Part shown: positions 33,909 through 42,765 of the stretch, in pieces
Layout: every line of letters starts with the position of its first letter
How positions within the stretch are numbered: the first letter of the stretch is position 1
DNA from: Legionella sp. PC997
GTDB lineage: Bacteria > Pseudomonadota > Gammaproteobacteria > Legionellales > Legionellaceae
Assembly: GCF_014109825.1 (NCBI RefSeq)
Contig: NZ_CP059577.1
Location: 62,001 to 126,000, forward strand
Reading direction: 5' to 3'
Length of the DNA: 64,000 bases
Made by a program: the position numbers and the translations under genes
Notes under the pieces: model-generated
What the model was told of the DNA's origin: nothing
Databases searched by the model: none
Seen by the model: only the letters and a program-made list of their open reading frames with translations

Positions 33909-34855
33909 AGAATCCTCACATAGAATGGGCACTTAGTGCCTTAAACAATTTAGGATTTCAAATTGAACCCACCAAGCCCGAAATAATTCTCGATACAGCT
34001 TGGTCAGAAGTGTGTCGCTTTCAAACGAACTTTGGATTGGTTTATTTGAAGAAGGTTCCTTCTGCATTGTCATTAGAAACCAACGTCATTCAGCTATTGC
34101 AGCAACAATTCAATGCTCCTGTTCCGCAAATCTTGGCTCATAATCAGGAACTAAACTGTTTTTTAATGCAAGATGCTGGCATTCCTTTACATGATGTCTT
34201 TAAACAGGAATTTAGACCTAACCTTTTAATTGATGCCATTCATCATTACACAAAGCTGCAGATAGACTCAGCAGATAAAATAAACCTCCTTCTTGATTTA
34301 GGCGTCCCTGATTGGCGCCTGCAACAATTGCCAAGACTTTATAACCAATTAATGAATGAAGAAGAGTTATTAATTGGCGATGGATTAACTCAAAAAGAAT
34401 TAAAACAATTAAAAAATTTAGAGAGTAAATTACAAATTCTTTGTGACCAATTAGCCAGTTTCAAAGTGCCTGATACTTTTGGCCATGCCGATTTTCATGA
34501 TAAAAATATCTTAGTGAATCTCAATACTCATCAAACCACGCTGATTGATTTAGGGGAAGTTGTTATTACTCATCCTTTTTTCTCATTCGTTAATTGTTTG
34601 TATCGTGCAACAGAACATTTAAAACTACCAAGCAGTCAATATAAGAAATTACAGGAGGATTGTTTTAAAAACTGGCTCTCGATAGAGTCCTCTGCGCATT
34701 TGCTTGAGATCATTGCAATTATTGAACAATGTTGGGCTATACATGCGGTGTTGGGCGAGTATCGCCTAATTAAAAGCATCGACCCCATCGCATCAATAAC
34801 ACTGTGTCGACAAGGCCGATTTGCTGGAAAATTAAGAGCTTGGATAGAACAATAA
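33905..34855 (+). CDS. APH-type phosphotransferase, paralogue 2
   Basis: A 316-residue paralogue of the gene at 27566-28543: the same opening, LGVPDWRLQQLP, catalytic GHADFHDKNILVN and metal-binding LIDLGE. The second copy lies about 6 kb downstream of the first in the same direction. It begins within the stop codon of the GNAT-APH fusion (ATGA), so it is translated with it. The substrate is unknown. It converges on queF with seven bases between stops. Confidence 0.8.
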   Translation: MKNPHIEWALSALNNLGFQIEPTKPEIILDTAWSEVCRFQTNFGLVYLKKVPSALSLETNVIQLLQQQFNAPVPQILAHNQELNCFLMQDAGIPLHDVFKQEFRPNLLIDAIHHYTKLQIDSADKINLLLDLGVPDWRLQQLPRLYNQLMNEEELLIGDGLTQKELKQLKNLESKLQILCDQLASFKVPDTFGHADFHDKNILVNLNTHQTTLIDLGEVVITHPFFSFVNCLYRATEHLKLPSSQYKKLQEDCFKNWLSIESSAHLLEIIAIIEQCWAIHAVLGEYRLIKSIDPIASITLCRQGRFAGKLRAWIEQ

Positions 34856-34862
34856 AGCGCTA

Positions 34863-35719
34863 TTATTGACGGACCAACCGGATATTTTCTCTACCAAAAG
34901 GACTATTTTCTGTGGAGCGATAGGGGTTAATATCCAATCCTCCTCGCCGAGTATAACGTCCATAGATTGATAATATTTCCGGTTTGCAACAGTTCATAAT
35001 ATCCACAAAAATCCGTTCAATACATTGTTCATGAAACTCGTTATGATTTCTAAAGGAAACAAGGTATTTTAATAAGCCTTCTTGATTAATCTTTTTTCCT
35101 TTATACGCAATTTGTATGCTTCCCCAATCGGGTTGATTAGTCACCAAGCAATTTGATTTTAATAGGTTAGAATACAATCTTTCTTCCACTAACTCGTTTT
35201 GAACACTAAGAAATGATGGCTCAACCAAATAGACAGAGCATTCAACATCGAGATGGTCAATGCACTCACCTTTCGGTATTTGTGATACAGCGTAGTGTTT
35301 TGCTTGTTCCAAAAGATAAATTTTAACTGAAACTGGAGCTTCTATACGTGCTTCTAAATCATTTTTTATTGTATTTTCTAACTCACTAATACTTTTTATT
35401 TTGGTATTATTGAATGAATTAAAATAAAGTTTTAATGACTTGGATTCGATGAGTTTGGGCGAGTTACAATCATAAAAAATTTCACCAATCCCAACCATCG
35501 GTTTACCTTTTTCGTTGAGCCAAGAGACTTCATAATGATTCCAGCAGTCAAAACCCACAAAAGGAGGATGGGGGCAGGATCAATGCCAATTTCTTGTCGC
35601 TTACCTGCTCTGGGAATAGGATAGAGTCGATTGGGATTATAGGTGGAATCATAGTCTGATTTTTTACCTAACTCTGATTCATTAACGGATTGATATTTTT
35701 TTAATACAGCATCGCTCAT
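34863..35719 (-). pseudogene. queF: queF, NADPH-dependent preQ0 reductase, frameshifted
   Basis: QueF reduces 7-cyano-7-deazaguanine to preQ1 in queuosine synthesis. The C-terminal 231 residues are in one frame and keep the key residues: ESKSLKLYFNSF, catalytic Cys in LLKSNCLVTNQPDWGS, FRNHNEFHEQC and RYTRRGGLDINP. The N-terminal part, from ATG at 35719 with GGAG nine bases upstream, is in another frame (ELGKKSDYDSTYNPNRLYPIPR). One base missing in a run of five G on the plus strand (35570-35574) separates them; adding it gives about 285 residues, the length of the E. coli-type enzyme. The start lies inside the merR frame. Confidence 0.85.
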
Positions 35720-36112
35720 AGTATTTAACTCCAATATTTCAATAATTTTTGCACTACTTTGCCAATTGATTGGCTGGTTTATTTCCAGTTGACTGGCAAT
35801 ATACGTTAACAAAGAGGCTGCTTCATTTATTTTATTAGCCTTTTCACTCAATTCGCGGGCTTGAAGGCTCATTGATGCGGCCAGATTAAAGTTTGGATTC
35901 GCAAGGATTTCTTTAATAGTAGATAAAGAGAATCCAAGGAATTTTAAGGTGATAATTTGTTGTAAAATAAGTAAATCAGTTTCAGAATACAAACGATAGC
36001 CAGAATCAGAGCGCTTTGTTGGTTTTAACAAACCTACTTCATCATAGTATTGCAATGACCGAATTGAAAGAGAGGTCATTTGGCTGATTTCTTTAATTTG
36101 ATAATATTTCAT
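35432..36112 (-). CDS. MerR regulator fused in frame to queF N-terminus
   Basis: A frame of about 226 residues. Residues 1-70 are a MerR winged helix (YYQIKEISQMTSLSIRSLQYYD), about 71-115 a coiled coil, then the TipAS-like region stops near residue 131 and reads straight into QueF (ELGKKSDYDSTYN) until the queF frameshift, after which about 45 residues are out of frame. So the ligand-binding domain has been replaced by queF, probably by a deletion that joined two genes. The regulator may still bind DNA. ATG at 36112 follows AAGGAG by nine bases; the upstream in-frame ATGs overlap that site. Confidence 0.75.
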   Translation of the reverse strand: MKYYQIKEISQMTSLSIRSLQYYDEVGLLKPTKRSDSGYRLYSETDLLILQQIITLKFLGFSLSTIKEILANPNFNLAASMSLQARELSEKANKINEAASLLTYIASQLEINQPINWQSSAKIIEILELNTMSDAVLKKYQSVNESELGKKSDYDSTYNPNRLYPIPRAGKRQEIGIDPAPILLLWVLTAGIIMKSLGSTKKVNRWLGLVKFFMIVTRPNSSNPSH

Positions 36113-36135
36113 AAGCATCATCTCCTTAATTGATG

Positions 36136-36166
36136 ATTCTAAGCTATCACGCAACGTGAGGGTCAA
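36136..36166 (-). promoter_or_regulatory. MerR-type promoter with 19-bp spacer and dyad
   Basis: On the minus strand TTGACC (36166-36161), a 19-bp spacer, then TAGAAT (36141-36136). Inside the spacer lies the perfect dyad TCACG-TTG-CGTGA. An overlong spacer containing the operator is the hallmark of MerR-controlled promoters, so this gene is very probably autoregulated. Confidence 0.8.
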
Positions 36167-36255
36167 TAGTCATTTTATTCAAGAGAATAAAAAAATTGTT
36201 TGTTTCATGTTAAGATGTGCCGCTTCATAGTTATATTTACTGCATAGTGGTTATT

Positions 36256-37668
36256 ATGAGCCCAAATACTATTCAATTAAATCAAAATCATGGGGGACCA
36301 CTCCACTACCTCGGAAATAGGTACCTCACTCTTCCAGATTTAACAGGACATATGTCCCCTGATACCAGCTGGTTGAATGAACATTTCTCTGTATTATTGG
36401 CGAATAATAAAGGCCAAAAATACAAGAAAGCTATTGAGCCTTTTTCAGGTTCTGCTTCTTGGAGCTTGGCTGCAATGGAGGTTGGCCTTGCAGAAGAATA
36501 TATTGTCAATGACAGCAATAAAGTTCTGATTAATATACTTCAATTAATTAGAGACAATCCTACGCTTGTTAAAACCTCTTATGCTGCGTTAATAGAAAAA
36601 TATGATGTTTCCCTATCGAAGAAAGATTTTTTCCTTAAAGTGATTGAGAATTACAACCAGACAACTGATGAGGAAAAACCATTATTGCTCCCCTTTATCA
36701 TCAATCATTCATGGGGAGGAATTCTTTTTTATGATAAAGAACTGAATATTATCTATCGCGAAGGTGAATTATTTGAAGGAAAAAACGCCAATCGATTTCT
36801 TGAACATGCAAATTTGTCGTTGGAAATGTTCTTGTGTGAGATTGACCGAGTATCTAACCTTCTTAATGTAAATCAAGTTTCATTCAGAAGTGGTGATTTT
36901 ATGGACGTGATTTCGATCGCGACACCTGGTGATTTTGTGGCGCTGAATCCTCCTTATCCAGAGAATGAGCACTCAACGTTTGAAAAAGCTGGGATGTATA
37001 CTGAACTTTATTCACCTGAAAAACTGCACCAAAATTTGGTTCACATCGTTCACTATCTTGAAAGCCAAGGTATTCATTATTACATGACTTATGGGTTTTA
37101 TAATCCCAAATTCAGAAACTACGTCTTAGCTAATAAGAACCAGCAACCAATTAATTACTTTCGTGTTCTCGGTTATAAGCATTGTGCTTTTGGAATAGGC
37201 CTTGATCAGATGTACTTTACTTCCCAGTTTTCAATTCCCAAAAGGATAAACATATTCAAAGCAGAAGAGGTTTTAGGGAACCAAGATTTAACACCTGAAG
37301 AAGCACTAGAACAATTTAAACGACTTTCAAAAAAATGTTTTGCTGTTATTTACCGAGCCTTTATTAAGCCTGGGCTTGAGATGGAGTATCAAAAGGCCTG
37401 GCATCAGGTCGCTTCCTATTTTGTGCAATATCGCGGAGCGTTAGGTTCTTGCCTGCATAAAACTAACGATGGTATGTGGCTTGCCTATTCTCGTTGGCCA
37501 GATAAAGCGACTCGAGATGCTTCTTGGCCAGGCGACAATGCACCATCTGAGATGTTACCTGATGACATTAAAAAAGCGCTTATAACCATTCAAGAGAGTA
37601 TTGATCAAACGCAAAAACTACCCGAAATTACTATGGAAGTTATCGATGATTTATTGTATTCAAACTAA
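36256..37668 (+). CDS. D12-class DNA adenine methylase fused to antibiotic-biosynthesis-monooxygenase-like domain
   Basis: About 470 residues. The first 350 resemble D12/Dam-type N6-adenine methyltransferases: EPFSGSASWSLAA (SAM loop, diverged from FxGxG) and catalytic NPPYPEN. From about residue 365 the sequence becomes a small ABM/ferredoxin-like domain (FAVIYRAFIKPGLEMEYQ, then YSRWPDKATRDASWPG). The partners are unrelated in function, so this looks like a gene fusion. The ATG at 36256 is chosen over 36217 as it fits the family start. No restriction enzyme is next to it, so the methylase may be an orphan. Confidence 0.75.
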   Translation: MSPNTIQLNQNHGGPLHYLGNRYLTLPDLTGHMSPDTSWLNEHFSVLLANNKGQKYKKAIEPFSGSASWSLAAMEVGLAEEYIVNDSNKVLINILQLIRDNPTLVKTSYAALIEKYDVSLSKKDFFLKVIENYNQTTDEEKPLLLPFIINHSWGGILFYDKELNIIYREGELFEGKNANRFLEHANLSLEMFLCEIDRVSNLLNVNQVSFRSGDFMDVISIATPGDFVALNPPYPENEHSTFEKAGMYTELYSPEKLHQNLVHIVHYLESQGIHYYMTYGFYNPKFRNYVLANKNQQPINYFRVLGYKHCAFGIGLDQMYFTSQFSIPKRINIFKAEEVLGNQDLTPEEALEQFKRLSKKCFAVIYRAFIKPGLEMEYQKAWHQVASYFVQYRGALGSCLHKTNDGMWLAYSRWPDKATRDASWPGDNAPSEMLPDDIKKALITIQESIDQTQKLPEITMEVIDDLLYSN

Positions 37669-37686
37669 TTTTAGAAGATATAACTC

Positions 37687-38130
37687 ATGAATCAAGCCGC
37701 AAATTACCAACTAGAGCTTGTTATAGACCCCAAGCTACTAGAACAGCAAGATAAAATTATTCGTGATGGGATAGTAAATTTTAATGCTCCTTTTACGGGA
37801 ACCAAACCAGAGCGTTACTCAATCTATGTGAAAGATAACGAAGGTACTATTATTGGCGGTGCTATTGTATATGCTCATAAAAGCTCAATATACGTTGATG
37901 TCCTCTGGGTTAATGAAGAATACCGTGGTCTTGGTATTGGTGCTGAGATATTACGCAACGTTGAAGTCGAAGCAATTAAACGAGGGATTCCAGCATCAAC
38001 ATTAGATACTTTTTCTTTTCAGGCAGAAGGGTTTTATTTAAAACAAGGCTATCAGCATTTAGGAACAATTAACAAATACCTAGAAGGACATGATCGGATC
38101 TATTTGAGAAAACAATTGAAGAAAGAGTAA
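37687..38130 (+). CDS. GNAT family N-acetyltransferase
   Basis: A 147-residue GNAT protein: YSIYVKDNEGTIIGGAIVYA, the strand YVDVLWVNEEYRG leading to CoA loop RGLGIGAEIL, and EGFYLKQGYQHLG near the end. It resembles the N-terminal half of the GNAT-cupin fusion at 41466-42323 and the second half of the double GNAT at 39978-41015, which share LWV and similar motifs. It follows the methylase fusion by 18 bp and is probably in the same operon. Confidence 0.82.
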   Translation: MNQAANYQLELVIDPKLLEQQDKIIRDGIVNFNAPFTGTKPERYSIYVKDNEGTIIGGAIVYAHKSSIYVDVLWVNEEYRGLGIGAEILRNVEVEAIKRGIPASTLDTFSFQAEGFYLKQGYQHLGTINKYLEGHDRIYLRKQLKKE

Positions 38131-38242
38131 AGGCATATCCCCCATAAAAGAAATATACCTTGAAAAAGAACAGAACAAACGAAGCATCTATTTTCCGAAG
38201 TTGATCTTTTATTGGAACTGATCGTAAAAATTCATAAATGAA

Positions 38243-38911
38243 TTAGAAAGGAAAGGGAGGTAGCTGACTCTTATCTCTAAGCCAGAATGGATGATGCCAT
38301 TCTTCATAGATAGAAACTGGCATATTGCTTTGCTTAAATTCATCAAAAGATAAGCCGCAAAGAATCCATTTAAGGAATTCCCCGCAAGTTTCTGGACTTA
38401 TTAAGTGACCGGACTGATAAGCCTCATCAAACATTTTATGCAAATGAAATGAAGTTGTTTCTCTTAAAATTTTTTGAATTCTTGTATCCACTTCCCCTGG
38501 AATAACACAAAACACACCGATATTTTTCTCGGCTAACTCTTTTCTCACAATAGCCGTTACTTCATCCAAACCTGCTTTACTGGCACAGTATGTTGAACTT
38601 TCTTTAAGTTTCAAAGTGGCTGCCCTTGATGTAACAAATAAAATCCGAGACTTCTCAGGCATCCCTACCGCGAGAAGTGCTGTTAGTTTCATGGGAGCTA
38701 ATAAATTAACCTGGAACACTGCGTCAATACTGTCACAATCATATTCAGTTAACGGACGTGGAGGGCTTTTCATTCCTGCATTATGAACTAAAAGATGAAG
38801 CGGTATATCAGATTCATTAATAATTTTTGCAACCTGTTCAATATCACTATTGCGGGTAAAATCCGATTGAATGGGAACAAAACGAGGAAATAGCGCTTTA
38901 GTATTCATCAT
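38243..38911 (-). pseudogene. SDR oxidoreductase lacking the NAD-binding start
   Basis: A short-chain dehydrogenase body is clear: HNAGM (the NNAG-like motif), the catalytic Ser in FVTSRAA, and YCASK with the catalytic Tyr and Lys. However, the frame begins at MMNTKALFPRFVPIQSDF, after the normal first strand, so the TGxxxGIG dinucleotide loop is missing. Extension to 38959 adds only unrelated residues. The enzyme should not bind NAD(P), so it is probably a 5'-truncated gene. It is the last gene in a long minus-strand series. Confidence 0.6.
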
Positions 38912-38971
38912 GAAGCATTCCTTGAAACTTAAGTTAATTTCGTGCGATATGGTAATCAAAGTTGAATAAAG

Positions 38972-39985
38972 TTAACAGTTTATTCTTAATTCACGTGTTA
39001 CTAATTGAGTTAATTCTGTAATACTCGCCTTGACTTGAATAATAGTAGGCAAAACCTGAAGAACCTGTTCAACACCAATATTCTGCTGCTCGCTATCAGA
39101 GCTAAAAGAACGCTCTATATTATACACCAGCCAATTGATCCAATTACCAAGAACACCATAAAAGGCGGCCTCTAAATGATCCTGATTTATAGTTAATCCA
39201 GATGATGCATATATTTTTAGCATTTTTATAAATAAAGATTTATGAAAAAATGGGGTAGTAATTCCACTCCAATCAAGAGCACAATTGACTATTTCATAGG
39301 TAGGATTAAGTTTTCGCGCAGACTCCCAATCGATGAGAAATGGAGTATCATTTTTATCCCATAAAACATTTTTTTGATCCAGATCGCCATGGGTTACTAC
39401 ACTACTACTTTGTAAAATAGGTATTACTTTTTGATAGAGCTCATTAAGCTCAATTATAATTCGTTGATTACTTTTTAATTGCTCTTTAAACACCAAATTT
39501 TGGCTTGCTGACTGGTCTATTAACACACTAATTTTTTCATTGGTATGAATATCAAATTCTTGAGTGCTTAGTTCAGGGACATTAAGATTAATACAATGAA
39601 TTTTTGCCAAAAAGGCAGCTATTTTAAGTGCATGCACCTCAGATATAGCGTCTTTATTTAATGCTTTTGCTGCTATCCAAGGATAAACAAGAAAAGCTTC
39701 ATCTTCCGAAAGGATTAAATAATTATTTTCTATTTTTAGAGCATGGATTGCAGGTATCGTATGCTTGGAAAATAGGAAGGCTATCTCTTCTGTCAATTCA
39801 TATTGGGATTTAACTTCTTCAGTCAATTGGATCCTGCTATTGAGTTGTTTTACAGCAAACTGCGAGCCATTGCACTCCAGATACCACATTTTATGTAAAA
39901 GACCGCCATAGACTCTTTGAGGCAAGTCACAAGGTTGGTTTATCTTTAATTTTTTACAGATTGTTTCTAGCTGACTTCTATTCAC
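38972..39985 (-). CDS. APH/ChoK-type phosphotransferase
   Basis: A 337-residue kinase-fold protein with catalytic VVTHGDLDQKNVLWD and metal-binding FLIDWESA, and an N-terminal lobe with FAVKQLNS. The order fits the aminoglycoside/choline/homoserine-kinase-like group; the substrate is unknown. Its ATG overlaps the stop of the double-GNAT gene by eight bases, so the pair is translationally coupled. Confidence 0.8.
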   Translation of the reverse strand: MNRSQLETICKKLKINQPCDLPQRVYGGLLHKMWYLECNGSQFAVKQLNSRIQLTEEVKSQYELTEEIAFLFSKHTIPAIHALKIENNYLILSEDEAFLVYPWIAAKALNKDAISEVHALKIAAFLAKIHCINLNVPELSTQEFDIHTNEKISVLIDQSASQNLVFKEQLKSNQRIIIELNELYQKVIPILQSSSVVTHGDLDQKNVLWDKNDTPFLIDWESARKLNPTYEIVNCALDWSGITTPFFHKSLFIKMLKIYASSGLTINQDHLEAAFYGVLGNWINWLVYNIERSFSSDSEQQNIGVEQVLQVLPTIIQVKASITELTQLVTRELRINC

Positions 39986-41015
39986 TATGAACCGCCTTAA
40001 GAATGCCTTGTGTTTCTAACTCTTCATTAAAAAATTTAACAAAAAATGTTTTGCTTAACTTGGGATTTTTTTTATTGATTCTCGTAAATTCTGCTGTAAA
40101 ACCGCATTTCTTATAAAATTCTGGCGCTTGAAATGCACTAGTCACTAAATTGATATTATTAAAGCCCTGACCTTTGAAATGATGTTCTAGAGCAAGCAAT
40201 AACTGCTTACCATACCCTTTACCACGATAAGCGCTATCTACCCAAATATCATCCACATAAATTTCAGAAAATGCTGTATAGGCATTAATCACCCCAAAAA
40301 CTTCTCCTTGGGCAGAAGAAATAGTCACTGAAAAACATCGATAATTGACGTCGATACCATGCTGAGCCTCATAGGCAACAAATCCCTTTGTCATTCGGTT
40401 TTCTGTTGTCTCATCAAGCTCATCAACAAATTGGATTTGATATTCTTTCTTGCTTTCTAAAGGTTCCCCTACATTCTGTACATTACTATCAAAACGAAAA
40501 ATAACTCGCTGAGGCTGATGTGGATCATAATTGACTGTTTTAATTTCTTCCTGGAAATTACCCATTGTAATTTTTGCAATAGTTTTGCGCCAAAAGTTAA
40601 GCGCTGGCTTATTTTCCGGAATCACAGAAATTTCCCATAAGCCTGGATGCATGTTCCAAAGTTCAGAGGAAACCAAAAAACCTAAACCTTTGCCTTGAAA
40701 CTTTGCAGTAATGAAAAACTCGCCCATATTCCACATAGTATCTGGGTAAATTCCTTCTTGATTTAATAGGGCAAAACCTGCTAATTCATTACCTACTTTA
40801 ATCAGAAAGGCTTTTCTTGTCGGCTCTTCAAAGTATTTTTTAAAATCGAAGCTTTCATAAAGGCCATCGGGAGGCAAAGCCCAATCCTCTGAAATAAAAC
40901 CGCAGTCACGAGAGAGTTCATATACATAAAATCGTGCCATATTTTGGATGATAGGATAATCATCTAATGTTGCTGTCTCAATTTTTAAAGCAGATTGTAA
41001 TTCTTTGATGTTCAC
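39978..41015 (-). CDS. Double GNAT acetyltransferase
   Basis: A 345-residue protein with two GNAT domains. The first (about 10-180) has FFITAKFQGKGLGFLV and a WRKTIAKI end. The second (about 190-330) has EIYVDDIWVDSAYRGKGYGKQLL and FYKKCGF. Tandem GNATs occur, for example in mycothiol synthase, but no specific relative is recognised. It overlaps the upstream GNAT gene by four bases (ATGA) and the downstream phosphotransferase by eight, so three modifying enzymes are made together. Confidence 0.82.
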   Translation of the reverse strand: MNIKELQSALKIETATLDDYPIIQNMARFYVYELSRDCGFISEDWALPPDGLYESFDFKKYFEEPTRKAFLIKVGNELAGFALLNQEGIYPDTMWNMGEFFITAKFQGKGLGFLVSSELWNMHPGLWEISVIPENKPALNFWRKTIAKITMGNFQEEIKTVNYDPHQPQRVIFRFDSNVQNVGEPLESKKEYQIQFVDELDETTENRMTKGFVAYEAQHGIDVNYRCFSVTISSAQGEVFGVINAYTAFSEIYVDDIWVDSAYRGKGYGKQLLLALEHHFKGQGFNNINLVTSAFQAPEFYKKCGFTAEFTRINKKNPKLSKTFFVKFFNEELETQGILKAVHSE

Positions 41016-41464
41016 AGCACTTTCCTTAAATACAGTTTTGCCATATGACCTTCATTCTGATAACCAAGCGATTTGTAAAAATCATGAGAGCCCTCTTTGG
41101 CTCGCCTAAGTCCCGATGTCAAATCAATGATACAGGGACTAAACTGCCTGGCAAATTCCTCAACAGTAATCATAAGCTTTTTACCTATTCCTTGATTACG
41201 ATATCCTTGGTCGACCACAAGGCCTTCAATATGAAATCTTGTTGTTTCTGAAACAAAAAGATAGCTCTTAGACCAAGCAATCCAACCAACAACTTTTCCA
41301 GCAATTTCCGCAAGAAGAACACCGTAATGCAGTTCATTAGTAAATAGCTCAAGTCTTCTTTGCAACTCATCAGGCGATTGCGGATAGCCCAATTGCTCCA
41401 TTAAAGGGTGAAGATGTTGAGCATCATCAATTACTGCTTTGCGGATAATCAATTCAACAGACAT
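41012..41464 (-). CDS. GNAT family N-acetyltransferase
   Basis: A 150-residue GNAT protein: IIRKAVIDDAQHLHPLMEQLGYP opening, the strand IEGLVVDQGYRN leading into CoA loop RNQGIGKKLM, and HDFYKSLGYQNEGH at the end. Similar to small-molecule acetyltransferases near drug-modifying genes. It lies one base after the GNAT-cupin gene and overlaps the double GNAT by ATGA, making it the second gene of a coupled set. Confidence 0.85.
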   Translation of the reverse strand: MSVELIIRKAVIDDAQHLHPLMEQLGYPQSPDELQRRLELFTNELHYGVLLAEIAGKVVGWIAWSKSYLFVSETTRFHIEGLVVDQGYRNQGIGKKLMITVEEFARQFSPCIIDLTSGLRRAKEGSHDFYKSLGYQNEGHMAKLYLRKVL

Positions 41465-41465
41465 T

Positions 41466-42323
41466 TTAGGACTCCAGATTCACTCTATCCCCGGATAGAT
41501 TAGGAGATGAAATCACCAAAAAAGAAACCAAATTTCCGGAACTGTTTTTCACTTTATGAGCTGCCCATGCTTTAATAGTTATTCCTTCCTGTTCCTGCAA
41601 CACCTGTTCATAATTTTCAAACTCAATAACCAATTGTCCTTGTAAACAATAAAAAAATTGTTCTGTTTTCTGATGATAATGCTTTATCTCACAACTTCCA
41701 GCAGGCATCGTTTCATAAATAACACTAAACTGCCCCTCATTTTTTAACCACCATCCATCGCAACCTTGTCCCCATTTAAAATGGAGTGCATTGTTTATTG
41801 AGACAGCCTCTTCTCTCACTACAGATTCTAATACATGCGATTTTAGGCTTTGACTTAAGCCGGAGACTGAATCACCATTTAAGAGCCCGATGTCTGTTGT
41901 TTCTTGAAATTCTTTACGCAAAAAATAAAAAATAGAATTTTTTTGAAATCCATGCCGCTCAAATTCAAGTTTGAACCCTAATTTTTTATAAAATTCTATT
42001 GCCTCCCAATCCATAGTGTTAACTGTTGCAAAAGCGCAGCCTTTCTCACTACCATACTTCAATGCCTTTTGCATGAGTTTTGTTCCCCATCCTTGATGTC
42101 TGATGGATTCACTCACCCAAAGATTATCGACATGAAGACCTCCATAGAGTGTTCCGCCACTACAACCACCCACAATGCTATTGTCTGCATCACGAATAAA
42201 GCATGCAAAGAAATCTAAAGATTCGAAGCCTCTTTGTTGTTTGGCATACGCCTTAATCCCATTTGTTAATATTTGAACATCATCAGGGTTTGGATTTTCT
42301 AAAAACGATAACTTTAAAGTCAT
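41466..42323 (-). CDS. GNAT acetyltransferase fused to cupin
   Basis: A 285-residue fusion. Residues 1-140 are a GNAT domain (VGGCSGGTLYGGLHVDNLWV, CoA loop RHQGWGTKLM, EFYKKLGFKLEF). Residues about 180-285 are a cupin with IKHYHQKTEQFFYCLQGQLVIEF, providing the metal His and Glu. Each part is a full-length family member. The GNAT half resembles the GNAT gene at 37687-38130. The role is unknown. It stands six bases after the free-standing cupin gene. Confidence 0.8.
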   Translation of the reverse strand: MTLKLSFLENPNPDDVQILTNGIKAYAKQQRGFESLDFFACFIRDADNSIVGGCSGGTLYGGLHVDNLWVSESIRHQGWGTKLMQKALKYGSEKGCAFATVNTMDWEAIEFYKKLGFKLEFERHGFQKNSIFYFLRKEFQETTDIGLLNGDSVSGLSQSLKSHVLESVVREEAVSINNALHFKWGQGCDGWWLKNEGQFSVIYETMPAGSCEIKHYHQKTEQFFYCLQGQLVIEFENYEQVLQEQEGITIKAWAAHKVKNSSGNLVSFLVISSPNLSGDRVNLES

Positions 42324-42328
42324 TTAAT

Positions 42329-42715
42329 TTATCCCACTGTAGGAGACCAGGCACCATGCTCCACATAACTTGCCTCATCACTGCCTGACCAAGGTGGCAT
42401 AGTAACGCAAATAAACACTAAATCTGCTGCATCACTTCGATATTGAAAATGTGTTCCCAAGGGAATATCGATGCTGACTCCAGGTGTTAAAGGCGTAATA
42501 CTCTCTTCATCGTTCAATTTACGCCAAATTGCACCGTCACCAGAAAGGACATGCCAAAATTCAGATACAGTTTTATGACGAACTGCTTTGGAAATTGTTC
42601 CTGCTTTCAAAGTACAGTGAGCCATTCCACCTAAATGATTATTCATCAGCAATCGAACTTCAGCACCTGCTGGAGAGATATGTTGATACTCTTTGGGTAT
42701 TTCTTGTGTATTCAT
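42329..42715 (-). CDS. Cupin domain protein
   Basis: A 128-residue cupin. KAVRHKTVSEFWHVLSGDGAIW carries a Glu and His of the metal site, and IDIPLGTHFQYRSD is the second conserved motif. Such small cupins are sugar isomerases, dioxygenases or binding proteins; nothing narrows this one. It is in line with the neighbouring GNAT-cupin fusion and may be functionally related. Confidence 0.75.
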   Translation of the reverse strand: MNTQEIPKEYQHISPAGAEVRLLMNNHLGGMAHCTLKAGTISKAVRHKTVSEFWHVLSGDGAIWRKLNDEESITPLTPGVSIDIPLGTHFQYRSDAADLVFICVTMPPWSGSDEASYVEHGAWSPTVG

Positions 42716-42765
42716 TTATGCCTCTATTAAAACAATGTTCTCATCAGTAGTGGTTATTTCTTTTT

